A DNA stretch of 64,000 bases from Phytophthora colocasiae (Eukaryota; Oomycota; Peronosporomycetes; Peronosporales; Peronosporaceae): NCBI GenBank assembly GCA_018806915.1, contig JAGKQI010000045.1, positions 558,001 through 622,000 of the forward strand, written 5' to 3'. The first letter of the stretch is position 1. Each line of letters begins with the position of its first letter. Both the position numbers and the translations under genes were made by a program. Of the stretch, positions 42,052-53,357 are shown piece by piece. A model generated the notes under the pieces. It was not told the origin of the DNA and did not search any database. It was given only the letters and a program-made list of their open reading frames with translations.

Positions 42052-42344
42052 TGTTGCTGAGAGGAAAAACGCCAAACGAACTAATAAGCTTTGGCGTTGG
42101 GCACTGGAGCTTTTTGCCCCGTCATTTAGAACCAGTCATCCCAACCCTAGTCATCGCATTGGTCTCTCCACCAATCATTGCGTCTGTAAGTTGTTTTCAA
42201 GCTGTATCATTGGTAGAAAACAATATTCATGTACACCACATAATGAATAATAAATACGATACTTCCCATCGTAATGTTCTCCGCATGTTGCAATCTGTAT
42301 GTCGGAAGGCGGCGACAGCGACCAACCAAACCAGCTGTTACTCG

Positions 42345-42362
42345 CTGTCATTTTTCACCTTT
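42345..42362 (+). promoter_or_regulatory. RPL5 oomycete Inr-like start site
   Basis: CTGTCATTTTTCACCTTT resembles the oomycete initiator plus flanking region and lies about 40 bp before the RPL5 ATG. It is within the shared upstream region of eL14 and RPL5. Confidence 0.5.
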
Positions 42363-42391
42363 GCCAGTTTGGAAACTTTCATCGAGGAACA

Positions 42392-43294
42392 ATGGGGTTC
42401 GTCAAGGTCCTTAAGAACAAGGCGTACTTTAAGCGCTACCAGGTCAAGTACCGTCGTCGCCGTGAGGGCAAGACGGACTACCGTGCCCGTAAGCGTCTTA
42501 TCACCCAGGACAAGAACAAGTACAACTCGCCCAAGTACCGTCTTGTTGTGCGCATCACCAACAAGCAGGTGATCTGCCAGATCGCGTACGCCGAGATTGA
42601 TGGCGACAAGATCCTGGCTCAGGCTACGTCGGCTGAGCTGCCCCGTTACGGTCTGACCGTCGGCCTCAAGAACTACGCCGCCGCTTACGCCACTGGTCTC
42701 CTGGTTGGCCGTCGTGTGCTGCAGAAGCTTGGCCTGGACGAGGACTACGAGGGCAACACGGAGGTGGACGGTGAGATCGTCAAGACCGAGAGCAACGGCC
42801 GCACCTACTTCGTGGATGAGGTTGCTGACGAGAAGCGTCCCTTCCGTTGCTACCTGGACTGCGGTCTGCGTACCACCACCACCGGTAACCGTGTGTTCGG
42901 TGCCCTCAAGGGTGCTGCTGACGCTGGTCTGGACATCCCCCACAGCGAGAAGCGTTTCCCTGGCTACAGCCGTGACGACAAGAGCTACGACGCTGAGGTC
43001 CACCGTGACCGTATCTTCGCTATCCACGTGTCGGAGCACATGAAGGAGCTCGAGGAGGATGACCCGGAGATGCTTGCTGCTCACTACGCTGAGTACGTCA
43101 AGGCCGGTGTTGACCCTGATGAGCTGGAGGACCTGATCACCAAGGTGCACGAGGCCATCCGCGCGGACCCGTCCCCGGCTGCCAAGAAGGACCACACCTT
43201 CGACAAGAAGTACAAGAAGCAGGCCAAGCGTTCGCGCCAGCAGCGCCAGGCTCGTGTTGCTCAGAAGAAGGCTCACGCCGCTTCCAAGCAGTAA
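42392..43294 (+). CDS. RPL5: 60S ribosomal protein L5 (uL18)
   Basis: This is the large-subunit protein that binds 5S rRNA. It has 300 residues from ATG at 42392 with no intron. It begins [20 protein letters not shown], with the conserved [63 protein letters not shown] and a basic C-terminal tail. Length matches the family. Codon use is strongly biased to C/G-ending codons, as expected for a highly expressed gene and unlike the transposon genes around it. Confidence 0.97.
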   Translation: MGFVKVLKNKAYFKRYQVKYRRRREGKTDYRARKRLITQDKNKYNSPKYRLVVRITNKQVICQIAYAEIDGDKILAQATSAELPRYGLTVGLKNYAAAYATGLLVGRRVLQKLGLDEDYEGNTEVDGEIVKTESNGRTYFVDEVADEKRPFRCYLDCGLRTTTTGNRVFGALKGAADAGLDIPHSEKRFPGYSRDDKSYDAEVHRDRIFAIHVSEHMKELEEDDPEMLAAHYAEYVKAGVDPDELEDLITKVHEAIRADPSPAAKKDHTFDKKYKKQAKRSRQQRQARVAQKKAHAASKQ

Positions 43295-43505
43295 ATCTTG
43301 TCCTAGGACGTATTGTAGCTGGTTGTCAGTCATGACGAGCAGCTTCGTCTGCAGTAATGCACCAATAACACGATGAAAGTTCAAACACCTTCCATTATTG
43401 TCACCATTATTGTTCTTTACGTTTGTCGTTTTAAATAATCGTACTTAATTGAGACCTTAAATACTAGTAGTTTACCCTTTCGTTACCCATTTTCCGTATT
43501 TTATC

Positions 43506-44588
43506 ATGGCGTTCTCAATGAAGCTGCCGACCAGTAAAGGCAAGAAGAAGCCTCTCGCTGCGTCATTCACGGCGAAAGGAAAGCAGTACGGTCTCGTTCT
43601 TCCGGAAAAGGACTCGAAGAAGAAGGTATTCCCGCAACTTTCACGCTCTAACGCTACTGGTTCTTATCGCAATCTCACTCTAAAGACGTTGTATCATTCT
43701 GGCCAGGTGCACTCCAGTGGTTTCAATGTTTTCGCTGCTGCAGCTGAGAAAAGCAGCAAGGAAAAAGCCAAAGACAATGATAAAAATGCTAGACGTCGAG
43801 TGGGGGAGGAAGCAGCTCGTAGTCTGCAGCAGAGCCAAGTAGACAAAGTACGAGCACAAGCTCTGGCTGAAGACGCTTCAGTGTTTGACTATGATGCAGT
43901 GTATGACGACATGAAAAGCGTCAGGGAAACAGAAGCAGAGAAACGTGCAGCTAAACGAGAAGAAGAGAAGAAGAAATCAAAGTACATCAGCACTTTATTG
44001 CAGCAAGCCAAGATTCGAGAAGTTGAGAATGAGCGTATTCGAGAACGAAGACTTCTCAACGAACGCAAAGCTGACGATGCAATGTATGGAGACAAGGAGA
44101 AACTCGTGTCAGCTTCTTACAAGCGAAAATTACAGGAGATGCAGCGTTGGGATGCAGAGGATGCGCGACTTGCAGCTCTCGAAGAGAACGAAGACGTCAC
44201 CAAGCAGGGCGAACATGCGATGGCTGGATTTTACGCTAATCTCAACAAGAACATCGCGATGGGTGGCTCTACTGCCAATGCACGAAGTGCGTACACGGCT
44301 AAAGAAGCACGACAAGGAGCGGAAACTAGCGAGAAACCGGCTAGAAATGAGCAGGGCCATCGTGAAAGAGTGGAGAGTCCCCGTAACGAATCTGCGACCA
44401 AAAAGCCAAGAAGTGATCAACCAGACGAAGACAAACAACGGTCTAGCGAAGTCTCGCCCGAACGTGAGGCTGTCCGCACTAATACAGACGCTTCAGCACC
44501 ACGCGACGAGGCGAAACCGAGCAAGGAGGACGCGATCGCTGCTGCTAGAGCACGGTTCTTGGCTCGTAAGGCTCAACGTAAAGCTTAG
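43506..44588 (+). CDS. NSRP1-like splicing regulator (DUF2040)
   Basis: This is a predicted nuclear protein related to nuclear speckle splicing regulatory protein 1 (CCDC55). It has 360 residues, intronless. The N-terminus (KGKQYGLVLPEKDSKKK) is followed by VFDYDAVYDDMK and a long charged coiled coil with KSKYISTLLQQAKIREVENE, RERRLLNERKADDAMYGDKE and LVSASYKRKLQEM, the DUF2040 signature. The C-terminal third is disordered and rich in E, K, R and S. It is 211 bp downstream of RPL5 on the same strand, with a CCCATTTTCC initiator-like box shortly before the ATG. Confidence 0.85.
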   Translation: MAFSMKLPTSKGKKKPLAASFTAKGKQYGLVLPEKDSKKKVFPQLSRSNATGSYRNLTLKTLYHSGQVHSSGFNVFAAAAEKSSKEKAKDNDKNARRRVGEEAARSLQQSQVDKVRAQALAEDASVFDYDAVYDDMKSVRETEAEKRAAKREEEKKKSKYISTLLQQAKIREVENERIRERRLLNERKADDAMYGDKEKLVSASYKRKLQEMQRWDAEDARLAALEENEDVTKQGEHAMAGFYANLNKNIAMGGSTANARSAYTAKEARQGAETSEKPARNEQGHRERVESPRNESATKKPRSDQPDEDKQRSSEVSPEREAVRTNTDASAPRDEAKPSKEDAIAAARARFLARKAQRKA

Positions 44589-44727
44589 TTCGAGAAGAAT
44601 ATCAGCAGAAGACATGAAAAGAATTGAGCTTGTTGAAGATACTTGAATGAAGATACTTTTTGTTTCTAGGCGTACTTCCACTTCAACAGCGTACATATGA
44701 GTAAAATAAATATCAAACGTATCGAAT

Positions 44728-45654
44728 TTAATGCACCGACTGAGTCAAATGCTGCAGTCCCAGCAATGAAGTGGCAGCCAGAAGCTCAAGGTCCTGAAGT
44801 TGCGGGATGGGATTCTCATCATTGGATCTTGAACTTTGCTTGGAGCGTTTGCGAGTAGAATTCTTCCGCGGGCGCTTGTTCTCGTCCAGAGAAGTTGTAG
44901 ATGACGTTGAAGGCGAGAAACTCTCGTCCATAGCCGACCACGAGCGCTTACGAGGCGAACTCGACGGACTTGGCACAGGTGACGTCGATACCAGTTGATG
45001 CAAATTGGCTGGCACTTCCAATTTGTTACCACGAGGGCCTCCACGTCCAGTGGACAAGAAATTCTTGACTTCAACTCCAGATTGACGCAGTACAGGCTGC
45101 CACAGCCGTTTGCGAGCGTTCGTGAACCAATTGGACAGCTGTTTGACCTCGATGCCAGCTTCATTGGCCAATTCCTCCTTCTCTTCTTCACTTGGGTATG
45201 GGTGTGCAAAGTGTTCCGGTGAGAACATCCAAGCCTTCAGTACGTTCTTCGCTTCAGGATGGAGCGTGCCTCGACGTGTCCCTTTCTTACGTCTATTAGC
45301 TGCAGTCTTCTCCATGGGCTGCTCCATTTCCTCTTCATCTCCGTTACTTTCCAGCTCGTACGAAGCGCTGGAGAACGACGGGAGACGTAACTCACGACTG
45401 GGAGCACGTTGAGCAGAAATGGCGAATTGCAGACCAGGCAGAGCGTTTTTCGCTGGGTTGGGCGACGTCACAGGTACTGATTTCCCCGTGAGCACTGGAG
45501 AAGCCATAGCTAAAGCCATCGCAGAGTCCTCACTGGGGTCCGTAGGCGACAAACAAAGCTGTGCCGACTTCTTGGCTACATGTTGCTTCTCGGGTGTGTT
45601 GGATGCAGTCAGCAGGCGCATGGCCACAAGACGCGCGTGGCTTGGTGGCTCCAT
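44728..45654 (-). CDS. TALE (KN-type) homeodomain protein
   Basis: This is a predicted sequence-specific transcription factor of 308 residues. The homeodomain is at about 121-184: RRKKGTRRGTLHPEAKNVLK, then AHPYPSEEEKEELANEAGI with the PYP three-residue insertion that defines the TALE class (152-154), then QLSNWFTNARKRLWQPV as the recognition helix. Flanking regions are low-complexity, with a Ser/Pro-rich part and a basic cluster (NKRPRKNSTRKRSKQ) near the C-terminus. It is convergent with the NSRP1-like gene, 139 bp apart. It is intact. Confidence 0.93.
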   Translation of the reverse strand: MEPPSHARLVAMRLLTASNTPEKQHVAKKSAQLCLSPTDPSEDSAMALAMASPVLTGKSVPVTSPNPAKNALPGLQFAISAQRAPSRELRLPSFSSASYELESNGDEEEMEQPMEKTAANRRKKGTRRGTLHPEAKNVLKAWMFSPEHFAHPYPSEEEKEELANEAGIEVKQLSNWFTNARKRLWQPVLRQSGVEVKNFLSTGRGGPRGNKLEVPANLHQLVSTSPVPSPSSSPRKRSWSAMDESFSPSTSSTTSLDENKRPRKNSTRKRSKQSSRSNDENPIPQLQDLELLAATSLLGLQHLTQSVH

Positions 45655-47618
45655 TCTCGGTGGGTTTTTTTACTGCAAAGGATTGAGATTCGCTTGCGGG
45701 TGACGCGGCAGTTTGGAGAATGAGAGTGACTACGTCAGGACGGCAACTTGCCTTTTTTGTATGGACTTGACTATTGACGACACGCGGAAGTTGCGCGGAC
45801 CAATCAGCGCGCTGCGTGCGACGCGGCGTTAAAATGCGGGACAGATGGGTGTAGATGTCGCCTCTCCTGTCGTCGAGGCTACAGTGAGTTCAAGGCTGAA
45901 ATTGGGAGGGATGACCTGTAGTAATGAGTCGGTCGTGACGTCGTGGATACTTTTTTTCCCCTTTCAAATAATTTGAAATGGATGTGACTTGATGGGCTTC
46001 GCTTGGGTCGAAGTAGTTTTCGGAGTGTGTTTTTTTTTGTTGCTTGGAGTCTGCGGATTGCAAAGTGAAAGGCGAGGGCTAAGGCCCAAGCATGAGCTGG
46101 TCGGTTTCTCTCCTGGCGCCACCTCTGAAAGGCGAGGGCGACCACCTGGGCCGATCTGCACGTCTCTTGGCAATGCCGCGACAAGAAGACGCTTGAAAAC
46201 CCGGCCTTTTTATATTCGTAACGGCTCGAAATGAGAACGTTACCCATTTTAGCTTGGCTTTTTTAAACTGCAATTGTATCGAGACGACCTGGATCAATAT
46301 GGGTACTATAACCCAGATCGCCTAAAAACTGGGTCTGATCCAATGATGGTCATCAGAAAGCGGCTGGATGGAAATCTGCAACGTGCGTCAAGTCTTTCAA
46401 ACTGGCGAGCTCGTTTCTCAGCGAGAGTCGAGCATTGCGCTTTGCCCCAGGCGTGTCAAAGCTGCGAGTCAGCGGCACGACGCGACGAAGCGACGGAAAT
46501 CTTTCCACACGCCTGGGGCGGAGACTCACTGTGGGCGGACGTGCTGACAAGCAACTCCCAAGGTTATCACCTCGCTGCTGGCTCTGGAGCCGTTACGCTC
46601 TTTCAGCCGTCAACGAGCGGTTGAAATGCACATCAAAAAAGGCTGCATACGCCGCCCCTCTAGCCCGAAACGGACGTCTAGTGAAAGGGCGGCGACGACT
46701 AGCTAGCATTTGGTGTTGATCCTATTGACGGGCTGTTACACAGCGCTTCAACATGCAGACGAGAAGGATTGACCTGGGTCTTGTCACTGTCTTAGATAGC
46801 AACAAAAGTTGAGAACATTAGTTCAAAGTGCTCCGTGACGGAGAGAAGTTGACCGCCAGGCAAAGCTCGATTTGCATATCTCGGAGTGACATGTCCCGAA
46901 GTGTATCCGATCCTCTTTCCTCGCAGTTATCGACGAACGCGCGGCGCATTCCTCATCGAGAACACGGCAATCCCTCCCTCCACCTAAACAGCAACTTGTC
47001 ACTGGCGAAGTATCATGCCTGCGTTTCAATTGCCCCGTTGTGATAAAATTTAGGACCGACAGTGTGCACCTTGACTTCAACCCCTACACAGCTCGTGATT
47101 CAGATCTGCATCGACTTCAACGATCAACATTGCTGCCTGCTGTCGCACCCAAACTTCTGGCACTCAGCCACAAGTCACAGCAGCATAAAGGTTAGGATAA
47201 ACCCAACGGGATAAACCTGGATTTTCAACTCAGACTGAGGCGGTACGAATGCACACAGCACTTAGAGCCAGAAATTTTCCACGCCACGTGTACCAACGAC
47301 GATGATTCAACGCCAGCCATGGCCTCCACTGGAAACAAGCAGTCGCAAATTGCGATGGTGCGGTGTGCTTGTTTGCATGAAGAGATGTAGCGTCTGGAGC
47401 ATTGCTCCTGCAGGACTTCCGAGATATGTTGCAGTTGAAGTAGTACTTTAGTGATGCGGAGCATGGTTTCCTTCATATTTGATATCCTAAATGAGGTGCT
47501 CAAGAAACGAGAAGATAGTTTAAAAAAATGGATATAATTCAGCAGATCATTCTCACTACAACAAGTGAAATGGGAAATGGGGGCGTGATGTTGCACGATA
47601 CAGTCACCTCCTCGTGGC
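45655..47618. other. Intergenic, 2 kb
   Basis: This holds the homeobox promoter and about 1.8 kb without a supported gene. GAAAGGCGAGGGC occurs twice (about 46067 and 46129). A long inverted repeat lies at 46444-46519. Frames of 60-169 codons occur on both strands but none resembles a protein family. Confidence 0.5.
46444..46519. repeat. Inverted repeat, 13-bp perfect arms
   Basis: GCCCCAGGCGTGT (46444-46456) pairs with ACACGCCTGGGGC (46507-46519), with partial extension inward. The 50-bp loop is rich in CGACG. It is not associated with a gene end. It may be a structured element or the relic of a transposon end. Confidence 0.55.
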
Positions 47619-49191
47619 TTACACAGTTTTGTCCGTCGGTGGTTGCTCTCGCAGAAGCTGCAGGGCGTCTTCCAACGAAATTGAGGGGTCCCCAGCAACG
47701 ATGCGCTTGATGATATTCGTAGCCGCAAGTACATCGTGCACTCGGCTCTTAGCGTTGCAGATACCGAAGCGCACCTTGCGCACTTGCAGCTTCTCCTGTG
47801 TATCCGACATGACTTGGATCGTCGTGGCGTCCATGTCGTTCATGTTCCGTGCATCCACCAACACTCCACGCGTCACGATACCCAATGCTTTCAGACGAAC
47901 CATTTCATGCTCAATGGCCAGGGCAATGCGCTCGCAGTTAGCGAAGTACAGCGAGCTGTTGACACGGACGACGATGATATCGTGCAGGTCGTGAGCTTCG
48001 GGGAAAAGCTCGCGATCCACATAATTTCCGTTGTCAAGTTCTCCCAGAAAAGCTACCGGGGACACCTTTGTTTTCCACATCAGAGCCAAAACGGAGCAGA
48101 TGATAGAAGCGATCAAACCATCCAGTACGCCTAGTCCGAGAGTGAGGATGAACGAGAGAGTCCAGACCCAAAACTCGTCACGTTTAACGTGAAAGAGCCA
48201 CTTGGCCTCCTTGAATTCTACCAGAGACCAACCAGCCACGATAATGATCGACGCCAGTGTTGCACTCGGCAGGTAGTACAGCGCACTCGTGAGTGTGTAC
48301 AAGGAGAGGATCACGATCAGACACGTGATGATGGAAGCCAATTGAGTGTGGGCGTTCAACAGGTTCACAGCAGTTCGAGACATTCCGCCGGTAGGAGGCA
48401 TGGCCTGGAAGAAACCTGCTACTGTACGATGCTAGCAATGCCCAAACCTGTGAGCTCCTGATCCGTGTTGATATCTTCACCACGTTGAATTGCCAGACGT
48501 TTGGCCATAGCGATACTCGACAAGAAGACCACAACTACGACAGTTAAAGCGTGATACAAAATATTGCCGAACTTGTCGCCGTCGATGAGGTGTTCAGTGA
48601 ATCCATACCAGGGGACCTTCGGATCAGGGAATCCACCGGGAATCGTGCCTGTGAGCTTTAAATGCGACGACCCCAGTAAATACCCGACGATCCCACCAAA
48701 AATGCACACAACAAGTGGACCAAGGTCACACATTGTACGGGCCAGGAAGATCGCAACCAGCACAGCTTTCGACTTGGGTTTGGCTTCTTGCAGTCGCTTG
48801 TCACCAACGTCAGAAGTGCGAGCGTAAGCGTTCTCCATACTCTGGTACTGTTCTTCGGAGAGAGAGAAACCATGACTGTGAGTTGTGTGAGCTGGAGCAT
48901 TGTTTGTCTGTACTGGAGTTAGAACCCTCTCCGTCTCCCCTGTTAACTTCTCTTCTTCCTTTGAGGGCGACTCGAATAGCTGCATAAGCACGGGTGACGG
49001 GAAATAGTGTTTCTTGATGATCTTGATCGCAAACAGGTAAACGATCGAGATAGCAGCAACTGCGAACGCCGTCAAATTGGTACTTCCGATATGTGGTAAA
49101 CCGTTTGCGGTGGGTAGTCTTGTGATGGGAATTTAATGCCTAAAGCATTGGAAAACTGTGACAACATGATGAGCAAGCCACCGGCCGAAAT
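47619..49191 (-). pseudogene. SulP/STAS anion transporter, truncated
   Basis: This is a relative of sulfate/anion permeases. Seen parts, in order, are ISAGGLLIMLSQFSNALGI, LPHIGSTNLTAFAVAAISI, a transmembrane region with DLGPLVVCIFGGIVGYLLGS, AGFFQAMPPTGGMSRTAVN (the conserved SulP motif) and a C-terminal STAS domain (DIIVVRVNSSLYFANCERI to VLVDARNMNDMDATTIQVM). Two 1-nt frameshifts are present, near 49105-49110 and at about 48415-48420. The N-terminal part lies beyond a copia insertion at 49192 and does not reappear before the window ends. The frameshifts lie in or near short repeats and could be errors; the insertion is decisive. Confidence 0.9.
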
Positions 49192-49470
49192 TGTTGAGGT
49201 TAGGGCTCGTTCATAGGGACCACCTCTACACCGTGTCTTCTATAAAATAATAATGAAGAGACACGGTACTTTTGACTCTAATAAATTATGTGCTAAAATG
49301 TCTGTGACATCAGTACGATGAATGGTAGAGGCGATTCTAGACTACGTTTCTGAATGCCGCATACTATTTTCTAGTGAGTAGCTATCTACTTTCTTAAACA
49401 TTAATCTTACTTCTTCTTTTTCTCTCTTCTACCCTACTTCCTTCAAGCTGCGCCCAAGTTCCCCGCAACA
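49192..49470 (+). repeat. copia 5' LTR in SulP gene
   Basis: This 279-bp LTR has the matching ends TGTTG and CAACA. It interrupts the SulP coding sequence after an ATTTCGGCC (minus strand) segment. It is followed directly by a primer-binding-like site and the copia gag. The matching 3' LTR is outside the window. It is related at the ends to the LTRs at 4597 and 25481, but the middle differs. Confidence 0.85.
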
Positions 49471-49482
49471 GGTCATGAGCCC
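49471..49482 (+). other. copia primer-binding site overlapping gag ATG
   Basis: GGTCATGAGCCC adjoins the LTR. It is complementary, with one mismatch, to the anticodon-arm region of initiator tRNA-Met, the internal priming position used by Drosophila copia. The gag start codon at 49475 lies within it. The assignment is inference. Confidence 0.5.
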
Positions 49483-49582
49483 TCAGCAAGCCTCAAGTGA
49501 CGACTTCCCCCGACTCTCTGGTGCTAAGAATTTCGACGTCTGGAAGGCCCGAGTCAGTGCATCGCTCGATGGCAAGCATCTG
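49475..49582 (+). pseudogene. copia Gag N-terminus, interrupted
   Basis: This is the first 36 codons of a copia Gag: MSPQQASSDDFPRLSG, then FDVWKARVSASLDGKHL. It is cut by Gypsy-2 after the codon for leucine; the next residues (LGFVTKND) resume at 63272. The frame is continuous across the insertion when the duplicated CATCTG is counted once. Confidence 0.88.
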
Positions 49583-50896
49583 TGGTGAAGCGCGAATAAG
49601 AAATCCGAGAAAAGGCAACGTCAGGCCCTAAGAGAGTCGGATCAAGCGACAGGGGCCTCTGGCGAAGCAAGATGTCAGTTGATGACCCCAGATTGCGCGA
49701 ACGATGGCTGACGAATGGATCCAGATCGATGTTCGTCTGGATCTCGCCAGCGATGAATGGATGGCGTCTTGGTCAAGTGAGACTAAGTGATTGGAGAACC
49801 CGTCGTGCGGTCCCGCGTGGCGGCTCAGGGTCGGAGGAGAAAAGGGCGCCTTGCCTGAGGTCGCATGAGAAGGAGATCAAGGCGGCAGAGGGTCGGGATC
49901 GGTGTGATCTATGGTGGGCCGGTGACAACATAACCGTGAGATGCTGCCGAGGGGACCTGATGGCAGTGTTAGTCGCGTGGGGAGTGGTGATCAAGTCTGG
50001 GAAGCTCAAGACCTGGAATGTCGACGACGCAGGCACGCGAGATCAAGTATGAAGGCTGCTGATCAGGATCATTGTTCAAGACGGTGGACCAAGATCGATG
50101 ACCGAGATGGTTGATCGAGATCGGCTGATCGCCAGATCGGCAGATCGAGATCGCGATCAGGGGTTAGAGTGAGATCAAGATCGAAGATCGGAAGGGCAGC
50201 TGTGTAGCCGGATGTCAGGTAATCGTAGGATAGCAGATGAGGATGGGGCTAGTAGACATAGGAATAACCATAAACAGAATCGAATTTGCTCTGGACATCA
50301 CAAGTGCCTTCGTTCAAGACCGGAACTGGGAATTACATTGGCCCCGGCATCAAGAAGGTAAGGAGAAGAGATCTAGCATAGAGGTTAATTCTGGATAATA
50401 CATTGGCCAGTTTTACCTATCTAGTGATCTATCCTTTACGTGCGAACTACGGATCGGAAGGAATTGGCTGCTTGGCCTGACGATCTCGTCGACTCTCAAC
50501 CCATCAAGACACCCGCTATAGGAAGCGGCAAGCATCGTAAAGGAAGGGATCAGATCCCCAACATTTGGACCTTTGGAAGACCTGGATCGAAGACCAGGTG
50601 ACCGAGATCAAGGCTCTAGAACTCGCCTGTGACCCGGATCAACCCCTCCGAGGTAGAGTGAAGTATTCCCACGCTATCTCACACCCCTACGTCACCCAAG
50701 ACATTCTTCTCGTCCCAAGACATCTTCCAGAAGTCACCTGGAAGAGCGTAACCCGCCTACCGACGGGTACACAAGGTGAACACTACACGCAACAAGATCA
50801 CGGATCATCGGGACCCCCTCCGTTAGTCGGTGTCTGGGCGCAAGTGGCGATCGCGATCGGCCTCAACCAGATTTTGGCCAGATCCGCTCCACCACA
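49583..50896 (+). repeat. Gypsy-2 5' LTR
   Basis: This 1,314-bp LTR begins TGGTGAAGCGCG. A 126-codon frame within it recurs exactly in the 3' LTR and is not supported as a gene. Confidence 0.93.
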
Positions 50897-50897
50897 A

Positions 50898-50917
50898 TGG
50901 TGCGCGTGCCCGGATCT
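50898..50917 (+). other. Primer-binding site, Gypsy-2
   Basis: TGGTGCGCGTGCCCGGATCT lies one base after the LTR and is identical to the Gypsy-1 site at 8726. Confidence 0.8.
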
Positions 50918-53231
50918 TCTGGTGACTTCGGATATCACCGTGAGTCCCAAGAAGATGTCAAGATTAAGGAAGAACAAGGGGAAGAAGTGCCTACGAATGT
51001 TGGATCGGCGGAGGCACCACTGAAAACGGAAAGATCCACAGATCAGCAGAGTTCTGGGAGGATCTCTACTGACAGGCACGAGGCAGACCTGGATCGCAAT
51101 CCAGATCTTGAAGAAAAACCTCGAATTCCTCCCAAGGCCCCTTCGAGGGCCACCGCGAATCTCGATGAGAATCGAGATCCGCACACAGCAGCTGATAAGT
51201 GAATCAGCAAGCTGAAACCTAATCTGCTCACCAAGTCCACTGTTGCCTCAAGATCGACCAAGAAAAGAAGATCAAGAGCACCCGGACGGAAATTGAAAGC
51301 TCCAGACTCAGAGCCAGAGGACATGATCAGCCCGGGATCGACGATTACCAAGGACGCGATCGAGCAGGCCTATTACAGGAAGATGCTAAGCGAGACCTTG
51401 CTTAACGACCCCGTTCTTACGATCATACAAGTCCGCCAGATCGGTAACCTCACCGGCCCAGTGTCAGAAACCCCGGACTAGCTCGGACCGCCTGAACGCG
51501 GTGAAGATTCTACTTAATCTGCTCCAAGAGGCTGGTTTAGTGGCTGGAGAATTCGACCTAAACTCTCTATTTGACCTGGAACTGGAAGCGATTCAGTATG
51601 CAACCCATGACCTATTCAACTCTCTCAAAGTCTTGGTCGGCGAGCGCCCACTGACGCCCGATCTAGGTTATCAGACTGGATCGTCATGCTACGCGTCAGC
51701 GACCTCGGAACCAGATTCCGACAGCCCGAGAAGGCTGCAACGCATGTCGTTAGGCCCCTCCGGTGCCAAATTTGTGAAATCGCGTATGAAGAAACAAGAT
51801 ACACGATCGATGGCCACGAAACTGGAGGCTAAGACACCTGATCAGCAAGAAAATCGCCGGACCCGGACAGACCAGACCGCGCCGACGACTAATTCCACGG
51901 GATCGAGCAACAAGCTGGACGACTACTTTCAAATGGCGATGGATCGTTTCTTAAAAGAACGGAATCTCGCGACACCCCGATCGCCGATAAAAAGGGAGTT
52001 GGATGTTGAAATGGAGTCCGTTACGGCCTCGGATCCGGATGCATGGGAATACGATCCGGACGATATGGGCATACCAAGTTCCGGTGGACAGATGTCGAGC
52101 CGAGCAGCGATCGCATCCGCGGCGATCGGTCAGGAAGGATCGTCAATGATCCAGCGGGTCCGGATCTCAGCAATCCTCGGATCTGAAAGATTTTGCAGGT
52201 AAAGATCTGGACGAAGATCGCGCTCGGGCCTGGATCAGTAAGGTCAAGTCAGCGTTCCAGCGTGATCAGGCTACGGAAGAAGAAAAATGCCTCACGTTTG
52301 CAGATCTGATGGTGGGACCGGCAAAGAACTGGTACAGGCAGCTCAGTCGAACGACGAAAACCAAGTGGGCGGATCTGCTGGACAGTTTCCAGACCCAGTA
52401 TTGTGGGTTGGGTATGTCGGTCGCGTGGCAATACTATCACGCTCGCAAGCGATCGGAAGAAACTCCCTTGATTACCTCTACCGGCTCAACGTGGCGGCTT
52501 TACGTGCTAGACTGAAGATCAAGGATGGGAGCCCTAAGGCCCGCCGGGAACATGTAGACCACTACATCGAGACATTGGGAGATCCGGAGTTAGCTTGATC
52601 GGCGACCCTACTCCGACTGAGCGACGTCGATGAACTGGAGGAGGTACTTCGTGCCCGGGAACGGGCGAAAAAGCAGAACAACGTAAATCTGCGTTCCGGA
52701 TCGAAGTACAGACAAAGGCACCGGCCAGTGCCCCGGCGGCACCCACCCGAGCGGTGGTACGGGCGATCAAGCCCAAGATCCGAGCTCGGAATCAGAGGAA
52801 ATATCCGGATCGGACGGATCCGATTCTGAAGAGCGATCTCCGGAGGATATATCTTGCCGCGTCGGAAGACAAGCAGATCGGCACTGGGGGCGTTCCCCAC
52901 CAACAGGATCAGTCGCGATCGCAGGTGAACGCGCAAGATCGAGGCCGGATCGCGGATCGCAGGGTACGTCAGACCACGATCGAGGTCGCTGTTCACACTG
53001 TGGATCGCGGAAGCATACGGATCTGGACTGCTGGAGACGTCTAACCCTTGTGAAAAGTGCGGGAAGAGGGTCACCCAACGGATCGCTGTCTGTATACCTG
53101 CCGTGGTTGTGGGAGATCCATGAAGCTGGAGAATGCCCCATGGAAGAATTCTACAACCAGATCCGCAAGTGGTACGACCCGACCCGACATGCCGCATTGT
53201 TCCCCGAGAAGGTGGAGAAGATGTTAAACTA
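50918..53231 (+). pseudogene. Gypsy-2 Gag (frameshifted)
   Basis: Successive frames (50897-51202, 51293-51481, 51501-52202, 52205-52598, 52754-53044, then to 53231) hold one Gag. The capsid-like core is at about 52200-52600 (GPAKNWYRQLSRTTKTKWAD, LDSFQTQYCGLGM). The zinc knuckle at about 53050-53110 is split by a frame change: CEKCGK in one frame, GHPTDRCLYTCRGCG in the next. It ends MLN-stop, like the PLN-stop of Gypsy-1 Gag. It is shorter than Gypsy-1 Gag and lacks its long serine-acidic region. It is not translatable as written. Confidence 0.82.
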
Positions 53232-53357
53232 GGACGCTCGCCGGTTTGGAAACCGGTACGAGCCGAAGCGTTCTGAGTACTGCATCTATGCATATGTGAA
53301 CAAGAAATCGAGAGATCAAGATAGGAGAATTCGGATCTGCGCGGTAATACATGTAAG

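Noticed and set aside
42338..43384. 348-codon minus-strand frame
   Set aside because: Shadow of RPL5 on the opposite strand, created by its G/C-ending codon bias; no family resemblance.
45879..47618. RXLR or Crinkler effector genes, searched for in the gene-free stretch
   Set aside because: No frame combining a signal peptide with RXLR-EER or LFLAK-type motifs was seen here or elsewhere in the window.
49672..50052. 126-codon frame in the Gypsy-2 LTR
   Set aside because: Present identically in both LTRs and dominated by repeat sequence; no family resemblance.
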